Shown here piece by piece: positions 1 through 6,109 of a stretch of 6,109 nt of DNA. A program made the translations under genes and the position numbers. The notes beneath the pieces are model-generated. The model was given only the letters and a program-made list of their open reading frames with translations, made no database searches and was not told the origin of the DNA. Numbering within the stretch: position 1 is the first letter of the stretch; each line of letters starts with the position of its first letter. The DNA lies in the NCBI GenBank assembly GCA_002389785.1, contig DGQS01000042.1:1-6109 (forward strand). Reading direction: 5' to 3'. Source of the stretch: Bacteroidetes bacterium UBA4408. GTDB taxonomy: Bacteria > Bacteroidota > Bacteroidia > UBA4408.

Positions 1-50
1 ATCAAACAATATAAAACCAGAAAACACAACAAAAATGTAACCCTATGCAT
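1..50 (-). CDS. 5' end of a probable secreted protein gene, cut by the window edge
   Basis: An ATG at 48-50 on the minus strand opens a frame that stays open to the left edge and gives MHRVTFLLCFLVLYCL, a short basic start followed by a hydrophobic stretch. This is what a Sec signal peptide or an N-terminal membrane anchor looks like. The frame is closed upstream by TAG at 72-74, so this ATG is the only reasonable start. Two things support a real gene: a Bacteroidota-type -7 promoter box lies just upstream at 67-74, and the previous gene is closed off by a terminator at 134-170, so a new transcription unit is expected here. Only 16 full codons are visible, so no family can be named and a chance open frame is not excluded. 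Confidence 0.4.
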   Translation of the reverse strand, partial: MHRVTFLLCFLVLYCL

Positions 51-66
51 GATTTTAGTAAAAAAA

Positions 67-74
67 CAAATCTA
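67..74 (-). promoter_or_regulatory. Bacteroidota -7 promoter box (TAGATTTG)
   Basis: The minus strand reads TAGATTTG, a full match to the TAnnTTTG -7 element used by the primary sigma factor of Bacteroidota. It ends 16 bases before the ATG at 50, so the leader would be very short. No TTG is found at the usual -33 distance, so the match rests on the -7 box alone. Confidence 0.4.
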
Positions 75-133
75 TCGTAAACCACCTTTTTGTTTGCGCT
101 TTTTAAGTTATGGTTTTATAAAGTTTATGTAAA

Positions 134-170
134 TAAAAATCCCCCATCGACAACCGAAAGGGGATTTTTA
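134..170 (-). terminator. Intrinsic terminator after the 185-3577 gene
   Basis: A perfect 11-base-pair stem is formed by 134-144 (TAAAAATCCCC) and 160-170 (GGGGATTTTTA), with a 15-base loop. On the minus strand the GC-rich core is followed by ATTTTTATTTA, giving the U-rich tract of a Rho-independent terminator. It begins 14 bases past the stop codon at 185-187. The A-tract on the other side makes it symmetrical, so it could also stop transcription entering from the left, but no plus-strand gene is seen there. Confidence 0.9.
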
Positions 171-184
171 GAGTGAAATTGGAA

Positions 185-3100
185 TTACTTTTTAACAACT
201 AATTTTTTAAAGCTTACAAAATTTTGATTCGCTACTTTAATCATATAAACTCCACTGGCGATATTTTCAGTATTAATTTCATGATTTTGATTTGCGTTTA
301 ATGTAAACGATGAAACTACAACCTGACCTTCTGCATTTAGAATAGTTCCGGTTGCATCTTCAGTTGAAAGTATAGTTAAAATTCGATCAACAGGATTTGG
401 ATAAAAGCTTACTTGTTTATCGTTTTGAAGCGTTGAAATTCCGGTTGAAACTGCAATTATTTCAGTCCCTACTCTTTCACCGTTTAAAAACGCAGTTAAA
501 GAAGTTAAGTCGCTTTCAGTAATCGCTCGTCCATTAAAACGAACCGAAAGTAAACTTTGTCCAACACCATAATCCGTCAAACTATTTGAAGTAAATCGTA
601 AGGTTGCATCATTTGTATTATAATTTGCAAGCGATTGCATATAAGATGTATGGTCAACAATTGAATTAAAGGATAGCGCTGAAGTATTAAACTGCATTGC
701 AAAATCCAAAGCATTAATAGCATTTGCCGATGAAATTGAAACTGGCACATCAACAAAACCATTAGCTATAACTGCACGTGATAAGTCGAAAATTACTTTT
801 TCGCTGTTGTTCGCACGGAATAAATTACCAGGTACAACTGTTGCATAGTTTCCATTAATATCACCTACTAATATACCTTTATATGTTGCGGTTTCAATTA
901 AAGGGCAAACTGTAACATTGCTTACAGGAACTGGTAAACAGAATGCTGAAACTGGAACACGGAATTTTGAATAACCGATACCATCATTTAAAGGATAAGT
1001 GGTAGAAATAGAATAAGCATTATTCGAAGCAATGGTACTTGAATCTACAAAAATCCAATCTTTTGAAGGCTCACCATTTGATACTCCATTGGCATTGTAA
1101 TTCCATGCTTGGCGGAATTCGGGAATCATCAATACTGCACGTTGATTAATTTGTGAAACGTCACCTGCAGATACAACACCGTCTTCATTTACATCCATAG
1201 CTACTATTTGATACACAGATGGAATAAAACTCAAATCGTTAATCAATACTTTTCTTGCTAATAAAGCGTCTGCTCCATTGATTACAGGCTGAACGTCGCT
1301 TGTACCAAGTATATCTTTATTAATAGTTACAAACAAACCGTTATCGGTTGTATAAGTAAAATTACCATTCAAATCAGGTTGAACTGCAGTTGCTGAAGGA
1401 TTGTTGCAAGTTGCATCATTTCCATAAATATTGGTAATTAAGTATTCGGTAGGATTTGCTGTATTGTATCGGATTGGAGAATTTGTGTTCCAAAATCGCA
1501 AGGATGCAGTAAATGCTGAATCTTTATAAGTGGTGAATTTACCTGAATTCGCAAGCTTTCCAACAACTCCGGTATAATAACTTTCTTGTAATGAATTTAT
1601 TGAAAATAAAGCGGTATCAACAGATGTAAAGGAAGCTGTTTTTGCAAATTCAACACAAAAAATATTTCCTGTTCCACTAAAGCTAGTTGTTGGAGGAGCT
1701 GATGAATTAAAGTACAAAGAAATATTTATCAATCCATTTGTTGCATCAATGCTATTAATTACATCAACATAGCTAGGATTAATAAGTGAATTTTGAACCG
1801 TAATATTTCCGGTTGGAGTAACTTTAGCTGCATTATAAGCTAACACAACATCGTATCCAATAACATTTGACACTGTTGCAACAGCAGCAACTGGTAAGCA
1901 AAAGTTAGAAGAAATACAAGTTGCTTTTGAAGTTACAATCTTATAAGGAAGTGCATTGGGATCAGCAATTTCTAAGCTAACACTTGAAGAAGTAGTTACT
2001 GCTCCTCTGTTATCTGTTGCTCTTGCGCTAATATTTGCAGTTCCAACAACACTTGTCCAGTTGTAAGTAAATGGTGCAGTAGCGTCGCTTCCAACAACCA
2101 CTGAATTCACTAAAAATTCAACCAATACAACACTTCCATCAAGATCGGCTGCATTGGCTGCAAAAGCAACCACAGCAGGTGCTGTAAATAAATTACCCGT
2201 TGAAGGTGAAGTTAAACTAACAGTTGGTGGAACATTATTTCCAACAGTAATGTTAGCGTTGCTTGAAGTAGTTTGAAGTCCCAAATTATCTGTTGCTCTT
2301 GCCTTAACTGTGTGGTTTCCTAAAGTAGCTGTCCAAACAAATGAATAAGGAGAAACAGCGGTAGAACCAACAAGTACATTGTCTACATAAAACTCAACTA
2401 AACTAACAGTACCATCTACATCATTTGCAGTTGCGTTTAGTGTTACTAAATCACCTGTAACTGCATTGCTAGGTAGGTTAACAGAAACTGTTGGAGCTTG
2501 ATTGTTTGCAATATTTATGGTAACAACCGAAGAAGTGGCAGTAGCACCGGCATCGTCAGTTGCAACAGCTGTTAATGATTTAGTGCCGGCAGTGCTTGTC
2601 CAGTTTACTGAATAAGGAGCAGTAGCATCCACACCAACAGAAACACCATTTACAAAAAACTCAACCTGCGTCACAGAACCATCAGTATCAGCAGCATTGG
2701 CTGCAATATTCACTACACTGCCGGTAATAAAATTACTTCCATTAGCAGGAGTTGTGATGTTTACAGTTGGTAGAGCATTAGGTGCTCCTAATGTTCCCGA
2801 CATGCTTGGAATTGAAATTTCTGCACCTGTGGGATTTGATGCAACATATTGTTGAGTTCCACCTGTTGGAGTTCCAATTTGAATATTTAGTTCGAAATGA
2901 AAAACACCATCGGTTGTAAACTGCCCAATTAATACACGATTTGTAGCAGTTGGTCCAACTGAACCATTGAGTGAAGCAACAGAACCATTTGAGGTTGAAA
3001 ATGAATTTCCGGCTTGACTGGTTGCATCAAAAACATCCAATTCAGTTGTTAACCCAACAAAGGTAACTGCTTCCGGGGTACCGGCAATTATGCCGTCTTG

Positions 3101-3577
3101 TACATTTAATGCAATACCCATCGCTGCTGTAGCGTTTTTTAACATTGGATTCGAAGCAATGGGAAGTAAATTAGCTGCTCCGTTGTCTTCTGTTTTCATA
3201 ACTCCCAATTGTCCTGCAGCAGCTGCTCCAACTGAAAACCAAGAATCTAATGCAACTGAATTGTTTTTTAATTGAGCAGAAGCAATCGCATTTGCGGTAG
3301 TTGCTCCACGATCTTCGTTATTAAAGAAAGTAGTGCTAGTATTAATTAGTAAAGTATGGGAAGAAACTCCATAAAGTGCCTGAAATTTATATCCGGGCAA
3401 CATGTTAGCATATATTCTGTAGGTTACCGAACCTACTGGTAAGGTACCAATAGAACCTGTATTATCGGCTGCATTTGAAACATAGTATTTCTCTACGTCA
3501 ACACTTTCGAGGCCATTTTGAGCGAAAGTTAGGGCAGTACTCAAGCATAGGGCGAGGCCCATAAAAATTTTTTTCAT
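185..3577 (-). CDS. Large secreted T9SS protein with Ig-like, cohesin-like and dockerin-like domains
   Basis: The 1130-residue product has a Sec signal peptide (about 1-19, cut after TFA) and a C-terminal T9SS type A sorting domain (about 1055-1130: FYPNP at 1058-1062, SGVYMIKV, final KKLVVKK). It should therefore cross the outer membrane and be anchored at the surface or released. Residues 20-265 form a domain I cannot assign to a named family. Residues 270-537 are three Ig-like repeats of the Big_7 type (VEFFVN/VEFYVD, PYSxxW, ATDxxG). Residues about 545-692 are cohesin-like. Residues 759-815 are dockerin-like: the first loop is degenerate and the second is complete, DVNEDGVVSAGD at 795-806. 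WIFVDS at 841-846 and GDINGN at 905-910 follow, in the order usual for Bacteroidota surface proteins. Residues about 925-1043 are a second cohesin-like domain. No catalytic motif is seen, so an adhesive or scaffolding role is inferred. The ATG at 3577 has no Shine-Dalgarno site. The gene lies 51 bases behind the 5293 gene and is probably in the same transcript. Confidence 0.93.
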   Translation of the reverse strand: MKKIFMGLALCLSTALTFAQNGLESVDVEKYYVSNAADNTGSIGTLPVGSVTYRIYANMLPGYKFQALYGVSSHTLLINTSTTFFNNEDRGATTANAIASAQLKNNSVALDSWFSVGAAAAGQLGVMKTEDNGAANLLPIASNPMLKNATAAMGIALNVQDGIIAGTPEAVTFVGLTTELDVFDATSQAGNSFSTSNGSVASLNGSVGPTATNRVLIGQFTTDGVFHFELNIQIGTPTGGTQQYVASNPTGAEISIPSMSGTLGAPNALPTVNITTPANGSNFITGSVVNIAANAADTDGSVTQVEFFVNGVSVGVDATAPYSVNWTSTAGTKSLTAVATDDAGATATSSVVTINIANNQAPTVSVNLPSNAVTGDLVTLNATANDVDGTVSLVEFYVDNVLVGSTAVSPYSFVWTATLGNHTVKARATDNLGLQTTSSNANITVGNNVPPTVSLTSPSTGNLFTAPAVVAFAANAADLDGSVVLVEFLVNSVVVGSDATAPFTYNWTSVVGTANISARATDNRGAVTTSSSVSLEIADPNALPYKIVTSKATCISSNFCLPVAAVATVSNVIGYDVVLAYNAAKVTPTGNITVQNSLINPSYVDVINSIDATNGLINISLYFNSSAPPTTSFSGTGNIFCVEFAKTASFTSVDTALFSINSLQESYYTGVVGKLANSGKFTTYKDSAFTASLRFWNTNSPIRYNTANPTEYLITNIYGNDATCNNPSATAVQPDLNGNFTYTTDNGLFVTINKDILGTSDVQPVINGADALLARKVLINDLSFIPSVYQIVAMDVNEDGVVSAGDVSQINQRAVLMIPEFRQAWNYNANGVSNGEPSKDWIFVDSSTIASNNAYSISTTYPLNDGIGYSKFRVPVSAFCLPVPVSNVTVCPLIETATYKGILVGDINGNYATVVPGNLFRANNSEKVIFDLSRAVIANGFVDVPVSISSANAINALDFAMQFNTSALSFNSIVDHTSYMQSLANYNTNDATLRFTSNSLTDYGVGQSLLSVRFNGRAITESDLTSLTAFLNGERVGTEIIAVSTGISTLQNDKQVSFYPNPVDRILTILSTEDATGTILNAEGQVVVSSFTLNANQNHEINTENIASGVYMIKVANQNFVSFKKLVVKK
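188..415 (-). other. T9SS type A C-terminal sorting domain
   Basis: This encodes residues about 1055-1130 of the large protein. It shows the usual order of the family (TIGR04183-like): FYPNP, a short beta-strand region, NAEGQVV, the ASGVYMIKV strand and a lysine-rich end. In this family the domain directs export through the type IX translocon and is normally cut off when the cargo is attached to surface lipopolysaccharide or released. Confidence 0.92.
1967..2770 (-). repeat. Three tandem Ig-like domain repeats (Big_7 type)
   Basis: The repeats cover residues 270-357 (2507-2770), 361-446 (2240-2497) and 450-537 (1967-2230). Each starts with PTV plus a beta-strand. Each then has AxAxDxDGxVxxVEFxV, a VG(S/V) turn, (A/S)PxxxxW, and ends with AxATDxxG. 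Repeats 2 and 3 share an identical 17-base stretch (2010-2026 and 2286-2302) exactly 276 bases, or 92 codons, apart. Recombination between them would keep the frame. Such tandem Ig folds usually act as spacers that hold other domains away from the cell. Confidence 0.85.
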
Positions 3578-3628
3578 AAGTAAGTAGTTTTATATTAGGT
3601 GTTTAGTCTTCTTAAGTTAAATGGAAGA

Positions 3629-5293
3629 TTAATGACAAGATTGATTGAATTGACCTACCAATTGTAAGAAATCCACATTATTGGTTATTCCATCTCCGTT
3701 AATATCTGTTGGGCATGGAACTAAACCTGCAGTGGTCCCTAAAAGAGCAGCATAAGAATAATCGCTCATCCAAGATTTAACTCCGGGAGCAAATGCGCCA
3801 CGATAATTTACCGGAGTAAAAAATCCATCTGCTGGCGCTGTAATGCTAGAAGCTAAAGCTGGAGAAGGAACTGCATCGTAAGGTGCGCTAACAACGTTGG
3901 TGGATGGATTCATCGCCCATAAATAAGTAAATCCGGGAATTGAAGTAGCATGTACATTTCCATCAGTGGTAAAAAACTGCACCGAATCAGAAGGTAATAC
4001 AGCTGCTGCTCCTCCATTTTTATTTACAGAAATATCATTGGTACATCCAACAAATGTGTTGTTCTTTACAATTAAACTTGTACTTCCATTTCCACCAACA
4101 GCTGCCCAGTTGTGATAAGCTTCACTTGTTCCGGTACGAGTTCCCAATGCCTTGATAACATTAAAACCATAACGGTAATTAGCGAAAATTGAATTGTAAA
4201 TTTCTCCTTCAGTTAATTCCTTTGCTTCTAATCCTGCAAGACCGCTATTGTCGCTTGTAAGGGTTGTTTTAGAATTTCCAATAAAGGTAGCATTGTAAAT
4301 AACCGGGTGTGAGCGAGGAGTTAAGTTTGATTTTTGATCATCCCCATCCATTTCAATACCATTGTCTGAATCTACGTTAGCAGTTACATCCGACTTAATA
4401 CCAAAAATAAACTGAGCCTTACCTCTCCAACCATCATCGTAGTCTAATAAATCATCATTACCAAACATGAAAGAAAGATACTTTAAGTTCACTGTTCCTC
4501 CCCATACTTCAATATTGTCGTCGGCGCAAGAAATAACATCAATATGTTCGATAATTGTACCGCGTCCTACAGAACCAAGTGACAATGCATTTAATTCACC
4601 TCCTACTTGTAAAATAGCACCGGCGTATCGAATTGATACATAACGTAAGATTCCGGAGTTGTCATTGTCATCAAATTGTGCAGGAGTCACACCAAATTGG
4701 TCTTTAGAATTTGAAGATGCAAAACCTTCAAATGTTCCAATTCCATCCGCTACACAAATTTTACCATCACCTACTCCGGCTTGAAATGGTCCATTCGCAG
4801 CAAGGGTTAAATTATTTGATGCCTTACCTGCTATGCAAATACCTCCCCATTGTCCGTTACTTGAAATTGGAAAAGTTCCATCTAAATTGTCAGCAGCTGC
4901 GGTAAATACAATTGGACAAGAAGCGCTTCCGTCGGCAAATATTTTTCCACCTACTTCAACTACTAATGCAGTTGCATTTGCTGCAGTTCCTGTATTACCT
5001 TTAATAACTGTACCTGGTAATATTGTTAGCGTTTTTCCACTTGGAACATAAATTTTCTTGTCTAAAATCCAATTTTTAGAACAATCAAAAATCGTATTGG
5101 TAGCAATTAGTTCACCATCGGCAGCTCCTCCGTTTGTTACTAACGTTGAAACTAAAACCGAAGTTCTAGATGCTACTGCCGGGCAACCACAATCGGCTCC
5201 CAGGTTTGTTTGCGCATATACTGGCGCGAAAGCTGAAATAACCATGGCGGTTAAAGCAGCTAATTTTGAAATGCTTTTGTTTTTCTTTTTCAT
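3629..5293 (-). CDS. Secreted beta-helix-like protein with a terminal dockerin-like motif
   Basis: The 554-residue product starts at the ATG at 5291-5293. The frame can be extended to a TTG at 5350, but that would put 19 polar residues before MKKKNKSISK, while the ATG gives a normal 27-residue signal peptide (cut after VYA) and is preceded by an A-rich leader (CCAAAAA). The body resembles a family common in Bacteroidota that is probably a right-handed beta-helix. It shows KIYVPSGKTLTILPGTVIKG (residues 81-100), then GGKIFADG, PIVFTA and GQWGGICIAG. An acidic part follows (FGNDDLLDYDDGW at 277-289, DNGIEMDGDD at 310-319), then the NYRGAF segment near 496. The protein ends in a cysteine-flanked dockerin-like loop (residues 527-553) and has no T9SS sorting domain. 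No catalytic residues are recognised, so the substrate or partner is unknown. It is the upstream member of a probable two-gene transcript. No convincing promoter was found in front of it. Confidence 0.88.
   Translation of the reverse strand: MKKKNKSISKLAALTAMVISAFAPVYAQTNLGADCGCPAVASRTSVLVSTLVTNGGAADGELIATNTIFDCSKNWILDKKIYVPSGKTLTILPGTVIKGNTGTAANATALVVEVGGKIFADGSASCPIVFTAAADNLDGTFPISSNGQWGGICIAGKASNNLTLAANGPFQAGVGDGKICVADGIGTFEGFASSNSKDQFGVTPAQFDDNDNSGILRYVSIRYAGAILQVGGELNALSLGSVGRGTIIEHIDVISCADDNIEVWGGTVNLKYLSFMFGNDDLLDYDDGWRGKAQFIFGIKSDVTANVDSDNGIEMDGDDQKSNLTPRSHPVIYNATFIGNSKTTLTSDNSGLAGLEAKELTEGEIYNSIFANYRYGFNVIKALGTRTGTSEAYHNWAAVGGNGSTSLIVKNNTFVGCTNDISVNKNGGAAAVLPSDSVQFFTTDGNVHATSIPGFTYLWAMNPSTNVVSAPYDAVPSPALASSITAPADGFFTPVNYRGAFAPGVKSWMSDYSYAALLGTTAGLVPCPTDINGDGITNNVDFLQLVGQFNQSCH
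3635..3715 (-). other. C-terminal dockerin-like calcium loop flanked by cysteines
   Basis: This encodes residues 527-553 of the 554-residue protein. The loop DINGDGITNNVD has Asp, Asn, Asp, Gly and Asp at loop positions 1, 3, 5, 6 and 12, as in one half of a type I dockerin or an EF-hand. It is followed by the helix FLQLVGQF. The cysteines at 527 and 553 bracket the unit and could form a disulfide. Classical dockerins have two such halves; here there is only one, at the very end of the protein. Confidence 0.75.
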
Positions 5294-5655
5294 TTTTTGG
5301 TTTTTTTTGAGTTTGTATGGTTTACTCTCATTCGTTTGAGAACACTGCAAAATTGAAACTCTAGCTTTATCTGAAATGGAATACTAGCTTATGAAAATGT
5401 TATAAAAACCAGCTATTAGATTATTGTAGTATTAAGCGAATTAACGCTAACTTAACATTAAACAAGCTTCAAAAAAAGGAAATACAGTTGCTTCCATAGT
5501 CCTGCAAACCTCTATCCACAAAGGGCAACAGAAATTGGGCGCAAAGCAAATTTGAAGAAGTTATATTAAAAAACGTTTTGAGTAGTTGGACATTTATAGA
5601 TAAAAAGAAAACAAGGGCTTCTCGTTTTTCTTATGATTCTTTATCATTTTAATAG

Positions 5656-5730
5656 GGTAATTTTGGGAAAAGGACTTTTCATTTCAAAAAAACAATCTTC
5701 GCTCTCCTGCTCAGTTTGTTGTGGAGATAA
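5656..5730 (+). pseudogene. Decayed signal-peptide start, copy A
   Basis: The frame open between stops at 5653-5655 and 5728-5730 reads KKTIFALLLSLLWR from 5686, a typical signal-peptide n-region and hydrophobic core. The position where ATG would be expected reads TTC (5683-5685), and no ATG exists in the open frame. The reading ends in TAA right after the core. It looks like the first codons of a lost secreted-protein gene. It is similar in bases to copy B about 135 bases downstream. A chance open run rich in CTC/CTG codons cannot be excluded. Confidence 0.35.
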
Positions 5731-5813
5731 AATTGAATAACAAAGAAGAATATGCTTCTGTAATATTCGACTAGAAACTCTGTATCCTCTAATTAGGTTA
5801 GAAATTTAGGACG

Positions 5814-5883
5814 ATGAAAAAAGAACAATCTGCTCTTTGCACTCCTTCTCATTCTGTTTAGAAACCCCAGCGGGAATCCTTGA
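5814..5883 (+). pseudogene. Decayed signal-peptide start, copy B, frameshifted in an A run
   Basis: ATG at 5814 is followed by six A bases. Read as it stands, the frame gives MKKEQSALCTPSHSV and stops at 5859-5861. If one A is removed from the run, it reads MKKNNLLFALLLILF and then RNPSGNP before TGA at 5881-5883, which is a textbook signal peptide followed by a second break. This pattern suggests the remnant of a secreted-protein gene with a homopolymer frameshift. A sequencing error in the A run would explain the shift but not the stop soon afterwards. Confidence 0.4.
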
Positions 5884-6109
5884 CAGCCATCACATTGGAC
5901 TTTGCAGTGGCAGGCAGCTATATATTGACATACTTAAAACTCATCACAACTTTTCGACTTAAAGTTATAGAAGTATTGGTAGGGGTTTACTTGAAAACAA
6001 CAAATTATTGTCCTATTGCTGTCCTAAAGTAAAAAATTGATGATTATTAAAGTTTAGAAAATGCTCAATTTGAAAATAAAAAAGGCAAAAACTAGAGAGC
6101 TATTTCTCT

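Larger units (their letters stand above)
5294..6109. other. Stretch without an intact gene, upstream of the 5293 gene
   Basis: No intact frame of useful length was found on either strand. The part next to the 5293 gene is its leader. It holds a small inverted repeat (5326-5330 with 5337-5341) and, at 5431-5450, an imperfect palindrome around AGCG-AATTAA-CGCT; neither is strong enough to call an operator. A CAATTTTG on the minus strand at 5348-5355 differs by one base from the -7 consensus but has no -33 partner. Two decayed signal-peptide segments on the plus strand are listed separately. The rest (about 5884-6109) has only short open runs, the longest from TTG 5880 to TAA 6032. Confidence 0.6.

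Noticed and set aside
3090..3275. Plus-strand open frame opposite the large gene, and similar ones at 4711-4905, 4833-5051 and 5058-5339
   Set aside because: They are antisense to strongly supported secreted-protein genes, have low-complexity products, and carry no start signals of their own.
185..3577. Cellulosome scaffoldin
   Set aside because: There is no catalytic glycoside hydrolase, no carbohydrate-binding module of the scaffoldin type and no array of cohesins. The cohesin-like and dockerin-like modules match the general Bacteroidota T9SS architecture instead.
3578..3628. Possible terminator or promoter between the two large genes
   Set aside because: The only hairpin is a weak TCTTC/GAAGA pair without a GC core or T-tract, and no TAnnTTTG box is present. 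The genes are therefore better treated as one transcript.
5326..5341. Inverted repeat TCTCA-TTCGTT-TGAGA in the leader of the 5293 gene
   Set aside because: The stem has only five pairs and no second copy nearby. It may be a weak hairpin in the leader, but it does not support an operator or riboswitch call.
5880..6032. A 50-codon plus-strand open frame starting at TTG 5880
   Set aside because: It has no ATG, no recognisable promoter, and the product resembles nothing I know. It continues the frame of the broken copy B past a stop, so it is either chance or part of the same decayed gene.
6061..6109. ATG at 6061 with a frame open to the right edge (MLNLKIKKAKTRELFL)
   Set aside because: Sixteen codons in AT-rich DNA, with no promoter box and no signal peptide or other motif, are not enough to call a gene.
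6094..6109. Inverted repeat AGAGA / TCTCT at the right edge
   Set aside because: A five-base AT-rich stem with no adjacent U-tract inside the window is expected by chance.

Overview
The window looks like chromosomal DNA of a member of the Bacteroidota, probably a Flavobacteriales- or Chitinophagales-like environmental lineage. The evidence is AT-rich DNA, genes without Shine-Dalgarno sites but with A-rich leaders, a perfect Bacteroidota-type -7 promoter box (TAnnTTTG), and a protein ending in a type IX secretion (T9SS) sorting domain. The genus cannot be told from the sequence.

Layout, left to right. Positions 1-133 hold the probable 5' end of a minus-strand gene that runs off the left edge, with a -7 promoter box in front of it. 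Positions 134-170 form a strong intrinsic terminator. Positions 185-3577 (minus) encode an 1130-residue multidomain secreted protein: signal peptide, unnamed N-terminal domain, three bacterial Ig-like repeats, a cohesin-like domain, a dockerin-like module, a second cohesin-like domain and the T9SS sorting domain. After a 51-base spacer without a terminator, positions 3629-5293 (minus) encode a 554-residue secreted protein of beta-helix type. It ends in a cysteine-flanked dockerin-like calcium loop and has no T9SS sorting domain. Positions 5294-6109 contain no intact gene. They hold the leader of the upstream gene and, on the plus strand, two decayed, mutually similar signal-peptide coding segments.

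The two large genes are probably co-transcribed from right to left (5293 gene first, 3577 gene second) and end at the 134-170 hairpin. Both products enter the Sec pathway, but only the larger one carries a recognisable outer-surface sorting signal. The larger protein has cohesin-like domains and its neighbour ends in a dockerin-like motif. The most interesting testable idea here is therefore that the larger protein docks the smaller one at the cell surface. This is inference: cohesin-like and dockerin-like modules are common inside single T9SS proteins and need not form pairs. No enzyme active site was recognised in either protein, and nothing in the window looks like a defence system, CRISPR array, RNA gene or insertion sequence.
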